A stretch of 64,000 bases of DNA from Bradyrhizobium sp. MOS003 (GTDB taxonomy: Bacteria > Pseudomonadota > Alphaproteobacteria > Rhizobiales > Xanthobacteraceae), in assembly GCF_003020125.1 (NCBI RefSeq), contig NZ_PYFW01000004.1, positions 62,001 to 126,000 on the forward strand. Direction: 5' to 3'. Shown one piece after another: positions 24,121 to 32,119 of this stretch; position 1 is the first letter of the stretch, and every line of letters begins with the position of its first letter. The position numbers were made by a program, and so were the translations under genes. Under the pieces are notes generated by a model. The model had not been told where the DNA came from. It did no database searches and saw only the letters and a list, made by a program, of their open reading frames with translations.

Positions 24121-24420
24121 GGACAGCAAAAAACGCGAAAACAACCCCATGCACAGTAGCTAAGTGCTGCTGGCGCAAGGCTTTTTGAATCGGGGTTGAG
24201 AGGCGCGCTTGCTCCGTCGGGCAAAACAGCATTTGTCTGCGTGGCGCCTTCGCTGCTCGCATGATCTCCGTATTCGGCCGGGGTCGGCGGGCCAGGCCGC
24301 TAACGTGGAATTAATCCGAAATGCTCACAATTTTAGACAGTTGTGTAAGGGTGCTGCGTACAAGGGGTCGTCGCGAGGGCGGTTCAGGGGCGGCTTCCTG
24401 TTGCTCGCTCACTGGGGTCA
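24121..24420. other. 300-base gap without a recognised feature
   Basis: Contains no coding frame I trust, no palindrome of note and no terminator with a T run after the helicase gene. The last part should hold the promoter of the 24421 gene; ATTAATCCGAAATGCTCACA near 24310 is locally AT-rich, but no clear -35/-10 pair is seen. Confidence 0.4.
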
Positions 24421-25125
24421 ATGCAGATGACCGCGACTTTCGAAACGCAAAGCTTCGCCGAAGAGCTCGACGCCGCAGCCCTTGCGGCTGCCGCATCAGC
24501 GGACGAACCTGAAATCTCCGAAGCTCCGGCCCTGCTCAAGCGGTCCAGCCGGAAATCGGTCCTGGCCCTGGCGGTGTGTGCCCTCGCCATCAACGGCGCA
24601 GCGGCCATCTACACCTCGCCGACCGATTTTCGGTCGCTGACCGTCGCCAGTCTGGCTGAACTGCTGCCGCGCCTGGAGGCGTCCGTGCCGAAGCCGGATC
24701 CCGTGGTCGCGGCCTTGAAGGACATTCAAGCGGCCCAGCAGCAACACACCGTGTTGCTACAACAGAACAATCAGGTATCGGATCAGAACTCGGTCTTGCT
24801 GCAGCAGGATTCAATGGTGCTGCTGTCGCTGCGGCAGAGCATCACGGAGGAGCGGGTCGACGTGAGGAAGATCTCCTCGCAATTGTCCGCGCTGATGGCG
24901 AAGATCGACAACCTGCAAAACACGGTGACGTCGGACGTCACCTCGTCCGTCCGGCGCGCGCATGCGCGCTACGGACTGCCCGCCGCGATGCGCAAGCGGA
25001 TGGCAAGGGAGGTTCGGGACGTTCGGGACGTTCGGGAAATTCGGGAAGTAAAGCCCTTGGGTCCCGTTTCGGTCGGAGGCGCGCCGCTGACGGTGCCGGC
25101 TGCGACGGGGGCTCCCGAAAGCTGA
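24421..25125 (+). CDS. hypothetical single-pass membrane protein with coiled coil
   Basis: A 234-residue protein: acidic alanine-rich N-terminus, one membrane segment around residues 46-64 (SVLALAVCALAINGAAAIYT), then a long glutamine-rich helical region (residues about 95-165) suited to a coiled coil, a basic patch and a flexible C-terminus. The basic patch contains REVRDVRDVREIREV, encoded by four 9-bp DNA repeats. ATG at 24427 is an alternative start. The likely topology is an inner-membrane anchor with a periplasmic coiled coil. Function unknown. Confidence 0.7.
   Translation: MQMTATFETQSFAEELDAAALAAAASADEPEISEAPALLKRSSRKSVLALAVCALAINGAAAIYTSPTDFRSLTVASLAELLPRLEASVPKPDPVVAALKDIQAAQQQHTVLLQQNNQVSDQNSVLLQQDSMVLLSLRQSITEERVDVRKISSQLSALMAKIDNLQNTVTSDVTSSVRRAHARYGLPAAMRKRMAREVRDVRDVREIREVKPLGPVSVGGAPLTVPAATGAPES
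25012..25047 (+). repeat. four 9-bp tandem repeats inside a gene
   Basis: Units GTTCGGGAC, GTTCGGGAC, GTTCGGGAA and ATTCGGGAA follow each other without gap, encoding VRD-VRD-VRE-IRE. The unit length of nine keeps the frame, so copy number could vary between strains without breaking the gene. Confidence 0.8.
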
Positions 25126-25183
25126 CGAGAGTTTCCTGATCGAGAGAGGCCGACCCCGGTTGCCCGGGAGGCCTGACAGCCCG

Positions 25184-25426
25184 TCACTTCGCGGCGTGGT
25201 CGATCTTGTGCTGCAGATGCCCGGTGTCATGATCGCGGCGCAACTGGCTCAGCGACGTCTCGTTCAGCTGAACCAGAACCTCGCTCAGTTGCGTCGTATC
25301 GGGATAGCCGGCCGCAAAGCCCTTCCCGTAAATCTTGCGCAACGTGCCGACCAGCGTGTTGCCGTGCTTCTTGCTGATCGCGGCATCCTTGTCGCGGTGG
25401 CGGCCATCCAGGCCCGGTTCCTTCAT
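25184..25426 (-). CDS. small hydrophilic hypothetical protein
   Basis: An 80-residue protein starting MKEPGLDGRHRDKDAAISKK, rich in lysine, histidine and aspartate, with KHGNTLVGTLRKIYGKGFAA in the middle and LSQLRRDHDTGHLQHKIDHA near the end. AGGGAG eight bases before the ATG supports the start at 25426. The motif NTLVGTLRKxYG is seen in small rhizobial proteins; no function is known to me. Confidence 0.7.
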   Translation of the reverse strand: MKEPGLDGRHRDKDAAISKKHGNTLVGTLRKIYGKGFAAGYPDTTQLSEVLVQLNETSLSQLRRDHDTGHLQHKIDHAAK

Positions 25427-25638
25427 GGTTCGCTCCCTGTGCGGCGTCTCGAGCGCCTCGCGCGAGCCTGCTCCCAAACGAGTTGACTGGCAATGGCATC
25501 GCGCGCGGCAGTTGAGGGCTGCCTGCACCAGCGCAGCTGCGCGGCGCTTCTCTCCGGCTTGTGAAGCCGCGCTCGGTTGTGACGAGCCGACCGGCGCATC
25601 AGATGACAGCGGGCGATTGCTCGATTGGAGTTGCTGCG

Positions 25639-25851
25639 ATGCGGTCTGTGTTCGCCATGGGTCTGTTGCTGGTGCTGTGCAGCTCCGCAAGCGCTGCAAA
25701 TGTGCATCACGCCCGCGCGCGCCATCCCGCGGTGGATCGGCCCCACGCGAATGAAGCCCCGCCGGCGCGCTTTGCCGTCCCCGGCTGGAGCGACGAGGCA
25801 ACGGCGCGCTGGCTGAACAACGCCTCGTCAAACGTCGGCCGAGGCGGATAG
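25639..25851 (+). CDS. small exported hypothetical protein
   Basis: A 70-residue frame with a signal peptide (MRSVFAMGLLLVLCSSASAA) and a short mature part rich in histidine, proline and alanine, ending DEATARWLNNASSNVGRGG. GGAG lies nine bases before the ATG. The frame is open further upstream to 25561, but the signal peptide fixes the start. Function unknown. Confidence 0.6.
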   Translation: MRSVFAMGLLLVLCSSASAANVHHARARHPAVDRPHANEAPPARFAVPGWSDEATARWLNNASSNVGRGG

Positions 25852-25883
25852 CCGCGCTGATGATGGCTCGAATGGCGAGGCGG

Positions 25884-26054
25884 CTAGGCGGCCTGTTCTT
25901 CGAACGACGTGTAGACCCGGCCGGCGGGATCGACGACCTGAACGTCCCTGCAGCCGTCCCGGACAAGCTCTCTGGCTTTCTTGAGGGCGGCTTCGAGTGA
26001 CAGCCGCTTGAGACTGACGACGCCCGCCGTGTCGAAACCGTTGATTTCAAACAT
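25884..26054 (-). CDS. very small hypothetical protein
   Basis: A 56-residue protein, MFEINGFDTAGVVSLKRLSL then EAALKKARELVRDGCRDVQV and VDPAGRVYTSFEEQAA. GGAGGG stands nine bases before the ATG at 26054, which fixes the start against the longer frame to 26225. The alternation of a helix and strands suggests a compact alpha/beta domain like others of unknown function in rhizobia. Confidence 0.72.
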   Translation of the reverse strand: MFEINGFDTAGVVSLKRLSLEAALKKARELVRDGCRDVQVVDPAGRVYTSFEEQAA

Positions 26055-26257
26055 GCAGTTCCCTCCGGTTTTGGTGAATCCTACACGTTTCCGGCGGGTT
26101 GTCAGCGGTTTTTGGGAAGGTATTTGGAATGGCTGCGGATGCCCAGCACTAGCACTCCCGGCGCTCTGATCCTCAATTGAACCGGCGGCCGGGAGCATTG
26201 GGGCTGGAACAGCGAGCCGTGCCATGTTCCGCCGTTAATGACAACTCGTGGAACAGC

Positions 26258-26394
26258 GGACTCCGGTAGTTATACGGAGTCCTTATTTGGAACGGGGTGT
26301 TCTACTGTGAGAACACCGGCGAGATTTAAGCATCAATCAATTTCAAGTTGCCCGGGATGGGCCGCAGTGGGGCTGGAACCGCGCTGCGGCTTTT
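26258..26394 (+). ncRNA. candidate structured small RNA with three hairpins
   Basis: The 486-base gap between 26054 and 26541 holds no gene, but it has three stems in a row on one strand: GGACTCCG/CGGAGTCC (26258-26265 and 26275-26282), GGTGTTCT/AGAACACC (26296-26303 and 26310-26317), and GCCGCAG/CTGCGGC (26361-26367 and 26384-26390) followed by TTTT. The last could be the terminator. The phrase GGGGCTGGAAC occurs both near 26200 and near 26370. No promoter was identified, and the gap is visibly more AT-rich than its surroundings. Confidence 0.4.
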
Positions 26395-26540
26395 CCCTGT
26401 TTCGTTGGGGCACGATATGTCTTGCTCAAAAGATCAGACACGCACGTACCGAGTTGAATGCTCAGTAACCGTAAAGGCTGTGCTCTCATCTGAATGACCG
26501 CAGCCCAAGAGTGGTGAACGCAACGCGGTGTAGTGCACGG

Positions 26541-26825
26541 TCACCGTAGTCCTGATCCTTGTCCCGGCTCGTTGTAGTGCAGTGATGCAAGTCCACCGGC
26601 GCCGATGAGCAGGCCGATCGGATAAAACCAGTAGACGCCTGGCTCTGCAGGAACGCCCAGCAATTCGAAAATCTTCAGGACCCCGGCACCGCCGACAATG
26701 GCGCAAACGCTGGTCAGGCCTCGCAGCGTGAACTCGCGTACCTTCGCGATGTAGAATGCTACAATCCCTCCGACCACCATTCCAAGACAGGTGCAGCCGA
26801 TGCCGGCAATGACAGTGAAGAACAT
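26541..26825 (-). CDS. small membrane protein
   Basis: A 94-residue protein with three hydrophobic segments: FTVIAGIGCTCLGMVVGGIV (residues 3-25), TSVCAIVGGAGVLKIFELLG and VYWFYPIGLLIGAGGLASLH. No recognised family. The start is the ATG at 26825 with GGGG about six bases upstream. It stands alone before the catabolic island and its base composition is lower in GC than its left neighbours. Confidence 0.65.
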   Translation of the reverse strand: MFFTVIAGIGCTCLGMVVGGIVAFYIAKVREFTLRGLTSVCAIVGGAGVLKIFELLGVPAEPGVYWFYPIGLLIGAGGLASLHYNEPGQGSGLR

Positions 26826-27070
26826 TCGAACCCCACAGTAAAAACTATCGAGAAGGAAGTGGCCGTCTGTGCAGAAAAATTACCGTGGCAGTGCACTCAA
26901 CTGGTGGCACGCGCGGACTTTGAACGACTGGGACCTGCGCGCTCCCGATTTCTGACGGTGTTTGAGCATACGCCCAACTCGGGGGTATCGAGGATTGCTC
27001 CCGCGCGCCGGGCATGTTGCCTTCCGATCCGTGACGGACCGATATACCTAGCGCCCTCCGATCGACTAAG

Positions 27071-28039
27071 CTATTTCGGCTCCGCCAACTCGCTGGCGAG
27101 AGGCTGCAAGTTTTTCGTCATCTCGTCGAGGCGCTTCTGCCACTCGGCTCCGGGCATGAAGGCGAGCACCGGCGCATCACCCGGAGAACTCCTGACGTAG
27201 TCGGGATCGGTGAGACTCTCGGCGATCGCCGTTTCCAGCTTCTTCGCGACGTCGTCGGGGGCATCCTTCGGCAGCGCAAAGCCGCGCTCCGCGGTCATGA
27301 TGACGGGAACGCCGGCTTCCTCGGCGGTGGGTACGCCGGGCAAGGACGGGGAGCCAGCCTTCGACAGGATCGCGAGTGCCCGGAGCTCTCCCTTGTTGGT
27401 GCCGTGCAGTTCGGGCACCTCGCTCAGGCTGACCATTCCGATATCGAGATGGCCGCCGAGAACGTCGGTCCTCTGCGCTGCCGTTCCGCGATAGGAGATC
27501 TCGTTTGGCTCGACGCCGGCAGCCTTCGCGAGCATGCGGATGGCCAGATGGCCATTGGTGCCGGCTCCGTTATGTCCGAACGTGACCGAACCGGGCTTCT
27601 TGCGCAGCGCGTCGACAGCGCTGGCGAGCGTCGTGAATGGGCTATCGTTGCGAACGACGATCACGCCGGGATCGTCGACCACGCGCGCGACCAGACGGAT
27701 TTCATCCATGGTGTACTGGGTCTTGCGCGTCATCGGCAGAAAGTTGTAGCCGGGCACGTTGACCACACCCATCGCATAGGCGTCGGAAGCAGCGCGTGCG
27801 ATCGCGGTGAACGCGATTTCGCCGCCGGCGCCGGGCTTGTTGAGGACGACAAACCGCGCGTTTCCGCCGAGCCGCTTCTCGACGAAGGGAAGCAGCTTGC
27901 GAGCCATGACGTCGGTCCCGCCGCCCGCGGCGAAGCCAACGACGACCTCGATCGGCTTGTCCTCGGGCCAAGCGGCCATCGCTGCTCCCGAGGCCGTCAG
28001 GACGACCATCGATATGACCGTTCGAACCTTCCTCAACAT
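27071..28039 (-). CDS. Bug/TctC-type tripartite tricarboxylate transporter binding protein
   Basis: A 322-residue periplasmic binding protein with a signal peptide (MLRKVRTVISMVVLTASGAA) and the family pattern PIEVVVGFAAGGGTDVMARK, VVLNKPGAGGEIAF, GHNGAGTNGHLAIRML and YRGTAAQRTDVLGGHLDIGM. Bug proteins bind carboxylates for TctAB permeases. No tctA or tctB gene is nearby, so this is one of the many orphan Bug proteins, perhaps working with distant permeases or as a sensor. AAGGA before the ATG at 28039 fixes the start. It is the last gene of the minus-strand transport operon that begins at dctP. Confidence 0.9.
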   Translation of the reverse strand: MLRKVRTVISMVVLTASGAAMAAWPEDKPIEVVVGFAAGGGTDVMARKLLPFVEKRLGGNARFVVLNKPGAGGEIAFTAIARAASDAYAMGVVNVPGYNFLPMTRKTQYTMDEIRLVARVVDDPGVIVVRNDSPFTTLASAVDALRKKPGSVTFGHNGAGTNGHLAIRMLAKAAGVEPNEISYRGTAAQRTDVLGGHLDIGMVSLSEVPELHGTNKGELRALAILSKAGSPSLPGVPTAEEAGVPVIMTAERGFALPKDAPDDVAKKLETAIAESLTDPDYVRSSPGDAPVLAFMPGAEWQKRLDEMTKNLQPLASELAEPK

Positions 28040-28115
28040 GAAGGCAGTCCTTTCATTCTTCGTAGCAAACAAATTGGGGCTGCGGCGTCTCTGATCTTGC
28101 AAAGCCAGTCCGGCA

Positions 28116-29033
28116 CTATCGATGCGATGCCATGACCCGTCCAGCAACGGGAAGTCGCGCGACCAGCACGCAGCCGGTCTCAGATTCCGTGATGTAGAGA
28201 GTCTTGTTGTCGGCGCCGCCATAGGCCACGTTGGTGGTGGCGAGGCCTTGGCAGGATCGAACCCGATATAGCGGCTCGCCGAGGCGGCTGAAGATCCAGA
28301 CAGTGCCGAGGCCCGCGTGAGCGATCGCAAGGTTGTCCTGCTCGTCCATCGCAAGGCCGTCGGGGCCGCCGAGGCTTCCAGACAGCTGGATGAAGATTCC
28401 GACCTTCGATGCGGTGCCGTCAGGCATCAGCGGTATCCGCCAGATTGCGTTCCCCCGGGTGGCGGCCACGTAAAGGATGTGTTCGCCGCCGTTGAGCACG
28501 AGGCCGTTCGGACTGGGGACGTTGTTGACGATCTGGTCAAGTGTTCCGTCCACGCGCAACCGATAGACGCGGCCCGTCGGGTCATGCATCCCGGTCTGAC
28601 CCTGGTCGGTGAAATAGATGTCGCCATTGCCAGCGAAGATCAGGTCGTTGACGCCCTTGAAGCGCTCGGACCAGCGCCGCTCCAACAGGGAGCTGACCGT
28701 GCCGCTGGCCGGGTCGAGCGTCATGAGGCCGTGGCGATAATCCGTGATGATGATCCGCCCGTCGCGCGCGATCTTCAACCCGTTCGGCTCGCCGTCATAT
28801 TCGGTGACCAGCGTGAACTCTGCCGCCGGCGAGATGCGGAAGATCCGTCCATAGGGAATGTCGACGATGTAGAGATTGCCGTCGCGGTCGAACGACGGAC
28901 CTTCGATGAACGAATCCGCCACCAGCCCACGGCGGTTGACCAGCGACCAGGCATTGTCGGGGTCCTTGCGTCGAAACTTGTCCGGCAGGCGGGCAAAGAC
29001 CTCGGTCTTGATTTCTTCGGGTGGAGCATACAT
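28116..29033 (-). CDS. SMP-30/gluconolactonase family lactone hydrolase
   Basis: A 305-residue six-bladed beta-propeller enzyme. It shows SFIEGPSFDRDGNLYIVDIP with the metal-binding glutamate, EPNGLKIARDGRIIITDYRH, SPNGLVLNGGEHILYVAATR with the conserved asparagine, and GGPDGLAMDEQDNLAIAHAG with the aspartate. These are the divalent-metal ligands of the family. Members hydrolyse sugar and other lactones. Position between the TRAP transporter and a Bug protein suggests that the imported acid passes through a lactone form. Confidence 0.88.
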   Translation of the reverse strand: MYAPPEEIKTEVFARLPDKFRRKDPDNAWSLVNRRGLVADSFIEGPSFDRDGNLYIVDIPYGRIFRISPAAEFTLVTEYDGEPNGLKIARDGRIIITDYRHGLMTLDPASGTVSSLLERRWSERFKGVNDLIFAGNGDIYFTDQGQTGMHDPTGRVYRLRVDGTLDQIVNNVPSPNGLVLNGGEHILYVAATRGNAIWRIPLMPDGTASKVGIFIQLSGSLGGPDGLAMDEQDNLAIAHAGLGTVWIFSRLGEPLYRVRSCQGLATTNVAYGGADNKTLYITESETGCVLVARLPVAGRVMASHR

Positions 29034-29046
29034 CGGGGTATCTCGC

Positions 29047-30354
29047 TTAGGGCACGGCAGTGACTTGCGAAGGCAGCCACATCGCGATTTCGGGGAAGAT
29101 TACCAGCAGGCCGAGCAGCACGAACATGATCAGGTGGAACGGGACCGTGCCCGCGACAACGTCGCTCAGCTTGCCCGTCCATATGCTCTGGATCACGAAC
29201 AGGTTGATGCCGATCGGAGGCGAGATCTGGCCCATCTCGATGAACAGCACCAGGATGACGCCGAACCAGATCGGATCGATGCCATACTGGACCAGAACCG
29301 GATAGAGCAGCGGCACCGTGACCACGATCATGCCGAGGCTTTCGACCAGGCAGCCTAGCACCGTGTAGAGAACGAACAGTGCGAAGAAAAACTCCAGCTT
29401 GGAGAGCTTCAGATTGACCAGAAACTGGGTGATCTGCTCGCCTACGCCAGCATAACTGATGGCATAGGAGAACAGGAAGGCGGCATAGACGATGAACAGG
29501 ATGTTGCCGCACACACGCACGGTGGTCTGCAACGCGCGCCAGAGAATTGCGACACTGAATTCGCCCCAGAACACCGCAATGATCATCGCCAGCACGCAGC
29601 CGACGGCTGCTGCCTCGGTCGGCGTGACCAGACCCGAATAGATGCTGCCGATGGTGCCGCCGATCAGAACCATGAAGGGGACGACGTCGAGCAGGGCCGA
29701 GAGCAGTTCACGCGTTGATCGGGCGCCGACTTCCCGCGGAGCGATTCCGGGTCTGAACCACGCATGCACGGCGATGTAGGCCATGAACATCGCGGTCAGC
29801 AGCAGGCCCGGCATCACGCCCGCCATGAACAGTTTGGCGACGGAAGTTTCCGTGAAGGTGCCGTAGACGATCATCGCGATGCTGGGCGGGATCAGGATGC
29901 CGAGCGTGCCGCCCGCCGCCAGCGAGCCCGCGGACAGGCGCGGACTGTATTTGCGTTTCTGCAATTCAGGCAGCGCGACCCGCCCGATCGAGGCGGCGGT
30001 GACCACACTCGAGCCGCTGATGGCCGCGAAGATGGCGCATCCCGCGATGTTGGTCTGCAGTAGGCCGCCGGGAATCCAGGACACCAGCTTGGACAGGCCG
30101 TGATACACCCGCAAGCTCAGTCGGCTCTCCTGCAGGATCTCGGCCATCAGGATGAACAGCGGGATCGCGCTCAGCGTGAAGCTGTTCATGCTGCCCCAAC
30201 TGACGAGGCCGATGCCCTTCAGTCCGGGCAGACCTGCATGCAGCAGCAGATACAGGACAGACGGGACCGTGATCGAGAACGGGATCGTCATTCCCACGCA
30301 GAGCAGCCCGACGAAGATCGCCAGGACAAAGATCAGTTCGACGCCCGGAGTCAT
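29047..30354 (-). CDS. dctM: TRAP transporter large permease subunit
   Basis: A 435-residue membrane protein of the DctM family, about 12 hydrophobic segments, starting MTPGVELIFVLAIFVGLLCV. It carries SAIPLFILMAEILQESRLS, IAGCAIFAAISGSSVVTAAS, LAAGGTLGILIPPSIAMIVY and GQISPPIGINLFVIQSI, all conserved in the sodium-coupled TRAP large subunit. Its ATG shares one base with the TGA of dctQ, so the two are translationally coupled. It imports the ligand delivered by the DctP protein encoded upstream. Confidence 0.94.
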   Translation of the reverse strand: MTPGVELIFVLAIFVGLLCVGMTIPFSITVPSVLYLLLHAGLPGLKGIGLVSWGSMNSFTLSAIPLFILMAEILQESRLSLRVYHGLSKLVSWIPGGLLQTNIAGCAIFAAISGSSVVTAASIGRVALPELQKRKYSPRLSAGSLAAGGTLGILIPPSIAMIVYGTFTETSVAKLFMAGVMPGLLLTAMFMAYIAVHAWFRPGIAPREVGARSTRELLSALLDVVPFMVLIGGTIGSIYSGLVTPTEAAAVGCVLAMIIAVFWGEFSVAILWRALQTTVRVCGNILFIVYAAFLFSYAISYAGVGEQITQFLVNLKLSKLEFFFALFVLYTVLGCLVESLGMIVVTVPLLYPVLVQYGIDPIWFGVILVLFIEMGQISPPIGINLFVIQSIWTGKLSDVVAGTVPFHLIMFVLLGLLVIFPEIAMWLPSQVTAVP

Positions 30355-30905
30355 CACTGCGCACTCCCGCGAAGACGGCGTGTCTTGGTGAGGATGGTTC
30401 GGAGGAGGGCGAGGCAGAGCAGGAACATGCCGATGGCCATGGTGGTCTGCGGCATCCACAGCGGCGTCTGCAGCGGCGTGGGCGCCACGTCCTCCGAGCG
30501 CCACGAGTTCATGACCAGTCGCGTCAGCTGCCATGTAATCAATGCGGAGGCGACCAGCGACATCAGGTCGAACACGATCTGCGACACCAGCCGGGCAGAG
30601 TGTCCGAGGCGAGCCTGAACCAGCTCGACCCGGTGAAACGCGCCGTGCGCCTCGGCGACCGACATGCTCAGAAAGGTCATTGCCACCAACAGATAGCCGC
30701 CGATCTCGTCGGTAATCTGGAGCGATGTCGCAAACAGATTGCGTGCGATCGCCTCGGCACCGATCAGGACGATCATGGCCATCAGGAAGAGCGCGCAGAT
30801 GGCCTCCGAGGCGTTCTCCATCGGGCCGGGGCCCGATGAGACGTTGTCGATGAAATGGACGGCGCCGTCAGGCGCCACCTCCTTGATCTCCATGTTCCCA
30901 GCCAT
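30354..30905 (-). CDS. dctQ: TRAP transporter small permease subunit
   Basis: A 183-residue protein with four membrane segments (ASEAICALFLMAMIVLIGAE; IGGYLLVAMTFLSMSVAEAH; VSQIVFDLMSLVASALITWQ; QTTMAIGMFLLCLALLRTIL) and the DctQ core TDEIGGYLLVAMTFLSM. It pairs with DctM. The gene lies six bases after dctP and overlaps dctM by one base. The N-terminus is longer than usual; an internal ATG at 30893 would shorten it only slightly. Confidence 0.9.
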   Translation of the reverse strand: MAGNMEIKEVAPDGAVHFIDNVSSGPGPMENASEAICALFLMAMIVLIGAEAIARNLFATSLQITDEIGGYLLVAMTFLSMSVAEAHGAFHRVELVQARLGHSARLVSQIVFDLMSLVASALITWQLTRLVMNSWRSEDVAPTPLQTPLWMPQTTMAIGMFLLCLALLRTILTKTRRLRGSAQ

Positions 30906-30911
30906 GATCGA

Positions 30912-31910
30912 TTACCGGCCAAGCGCTGCACGAACCTGCTTGAGCGCGGCCGCAGCATCCGGCCCCTTCGATTTCGCCCATTCGTCCCAATAGGCCGAAA
31001 TCGCCTTGGTGCCGACGTCGAGATCGCCGGGCTGCTGCTCTGTCACCGTCATGCCGCCTTCGGCAAATTTCTTGCTGAGATTGTCTTCCTCATCCGCCAT
31101 CGCCTTGGTGATAAGGGGCATGTTGTCGGCGACGGCTTTGCGGACCTTGGCCTGGATCTCCGGTGACAGCTTGTTGAAGCGCTCCTTGTTCACGATGACG
31201 ACGGAGTTGAAATAGTTGATGCCGAGCCGGTAATTGAACTTGAGCAGGTCCTTCCAGGTATTTCCGCCGCCGGTGTTGGCGGTGAGGACACCATCGACAA
31301 TGCTGCGGTCGAGCGCGGAAGGAACTTCGGGGGCGCCGAGCGTGACCGGCACGCCGCCGAGCCGCTTGATGAACTCACCTTGCTCGGGCGACGTCACCCG
31401 AATCTTCTGGCCCTTGATGTCGGCCAGCGAAGTCAGCTTCTTGCTCGAGAATGCGACTTGGTAGGGATAAAGGTATTGCCCCAGCACCAGGACGCCCTTC
31501 TTTTCGAAGGCCTTTTCCAGGTACGGCGCCATGATGTCCGCCGCCTTCTTGTATTCATCGAGAGAGCGGATCAGCATCGGCAGCCGCAGGACACCGCCGA
31601 TCGGCACGTTGCCGAGGAAATAGCCGTCGTCGCCCATCTGGACGACGTCGTCGCTGACGGCTTGGGTGATGGTGGTGGTGTTGATCGGGAGCGAGCCCCC
31701 GAGATGCATCCGGACCGACAGCTCTCCGCCGGTGTCCTTTTCGATCTGCTCGGCGACGGCGCTCATGCCTTTGGCCGCTGCCACCGTCGCGACTGGATTG
31801 TAGATATAGAGATCCCATTTCTCAGCGGCTGCGGCTGGCGCTGCAAGGCCCGCCAAAGCAAATGTCGCAGCAATCACGCCCGCAAACTGACGACGGCTCG
31901 TCGAAATCAT
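30912..31910 (-). CDS. dctP: TRAP transporter substrate-binding protein
   Basis: A 332-residue periplasmic protein of the DctP family. The N-terminus MISTSRRQFAGVIAATFALA contains a twin-arginine motif (SRRQFAG), so export may use the Tat route. The core includes KGMSAVAEQIEKDTGGELSV, KIRVTSPEQGEFIKRLGGVP and VDGVLTANTGGGNTWKDLLK, the region holding the ligand-binding arginine of carboxylate-specific members. GGGAG lies six bases before the ATG at 31910. It is the first gene of the operon dctPQM, SMP-30 lactonase, Bug protein and is divergent from the CoA-transferase gene. Substrate unknown, probably an organic acid. Confidence 0.93.
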   Translation of the reverse strand: MISTSRRQFAGVIAATFALAGLAAPAAAAEKWDLYIYNPVATVAAAKGMSAVAEQIEKDTGGELSVRMHLGGSLPINTTTITQAVSDDVVQMGDDGYFLGNVPIGGVLRLPMLIRSLDEYKKAADIMAPYLEKAFEKKGVLVLGQYLYPYQVAFSSKKLTSLADIKGQKIRVTSPEQGEFIKRLGGVPVTLGAPEVPSALDRSIVDGVLTANTGGGNTWKDLLKFNYRLGINYFNSVVIVNKERFNKLSPEIQAKVRKAVADNMPLITKAMADEEDNLSKKFAEGGMTVTEQQPGDLDVGTKAISAYWDEWAKSKGPDAAAALKQVRAALGR

Positions 31911-31995
31911 TGTTTTCTCCCAAGTCTTTTTGTGGTTGGGCGAAACTATGTTTGATCGCGTTCCCGCCAGCAAGAGAGCGATGGGGCATAATCAA

Positions 31996-32007
31996 TCGCA
32001 TATGTGA
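31996..32007. promoter_or_regulatory. candidate island operator between dctP and CoA-transferase gene
   Basis: TCGCATATGTGA is palindromic except for one position pair and lies in the 209-base divergent promoter region. It resembles the CATATNTGT sites at 38741-38772 and 56769-56908. Confidence 0.45.
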
Positions 32008-32119
32008 TAATTGGCGCGATCGTGCCAAACCGTATTGATCGAAATGCAATCACGTAGAAGTTGGACGTCCCGCGTGGCGCGCGCCAACCGCGGTGGCCAA
32101 TGAACGAGAGAGCTTCGGG

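Noticed and set aside
20896..24150. A 1084-codon open frame on the strand opposite the Mfd-like gene
   Set aside because: It mirrors the codon positions of a GC-rich gene; its translation is a low-complexity mix of Arg, His, Leu and Asp without any motif, while the plus strand has all helicase motifs.
25012..25047. Short regular repeats considered as a CRISPR-like array
   Set aside because: Units are 9 bp, contiguous, without spacers, and in frame within a gene.
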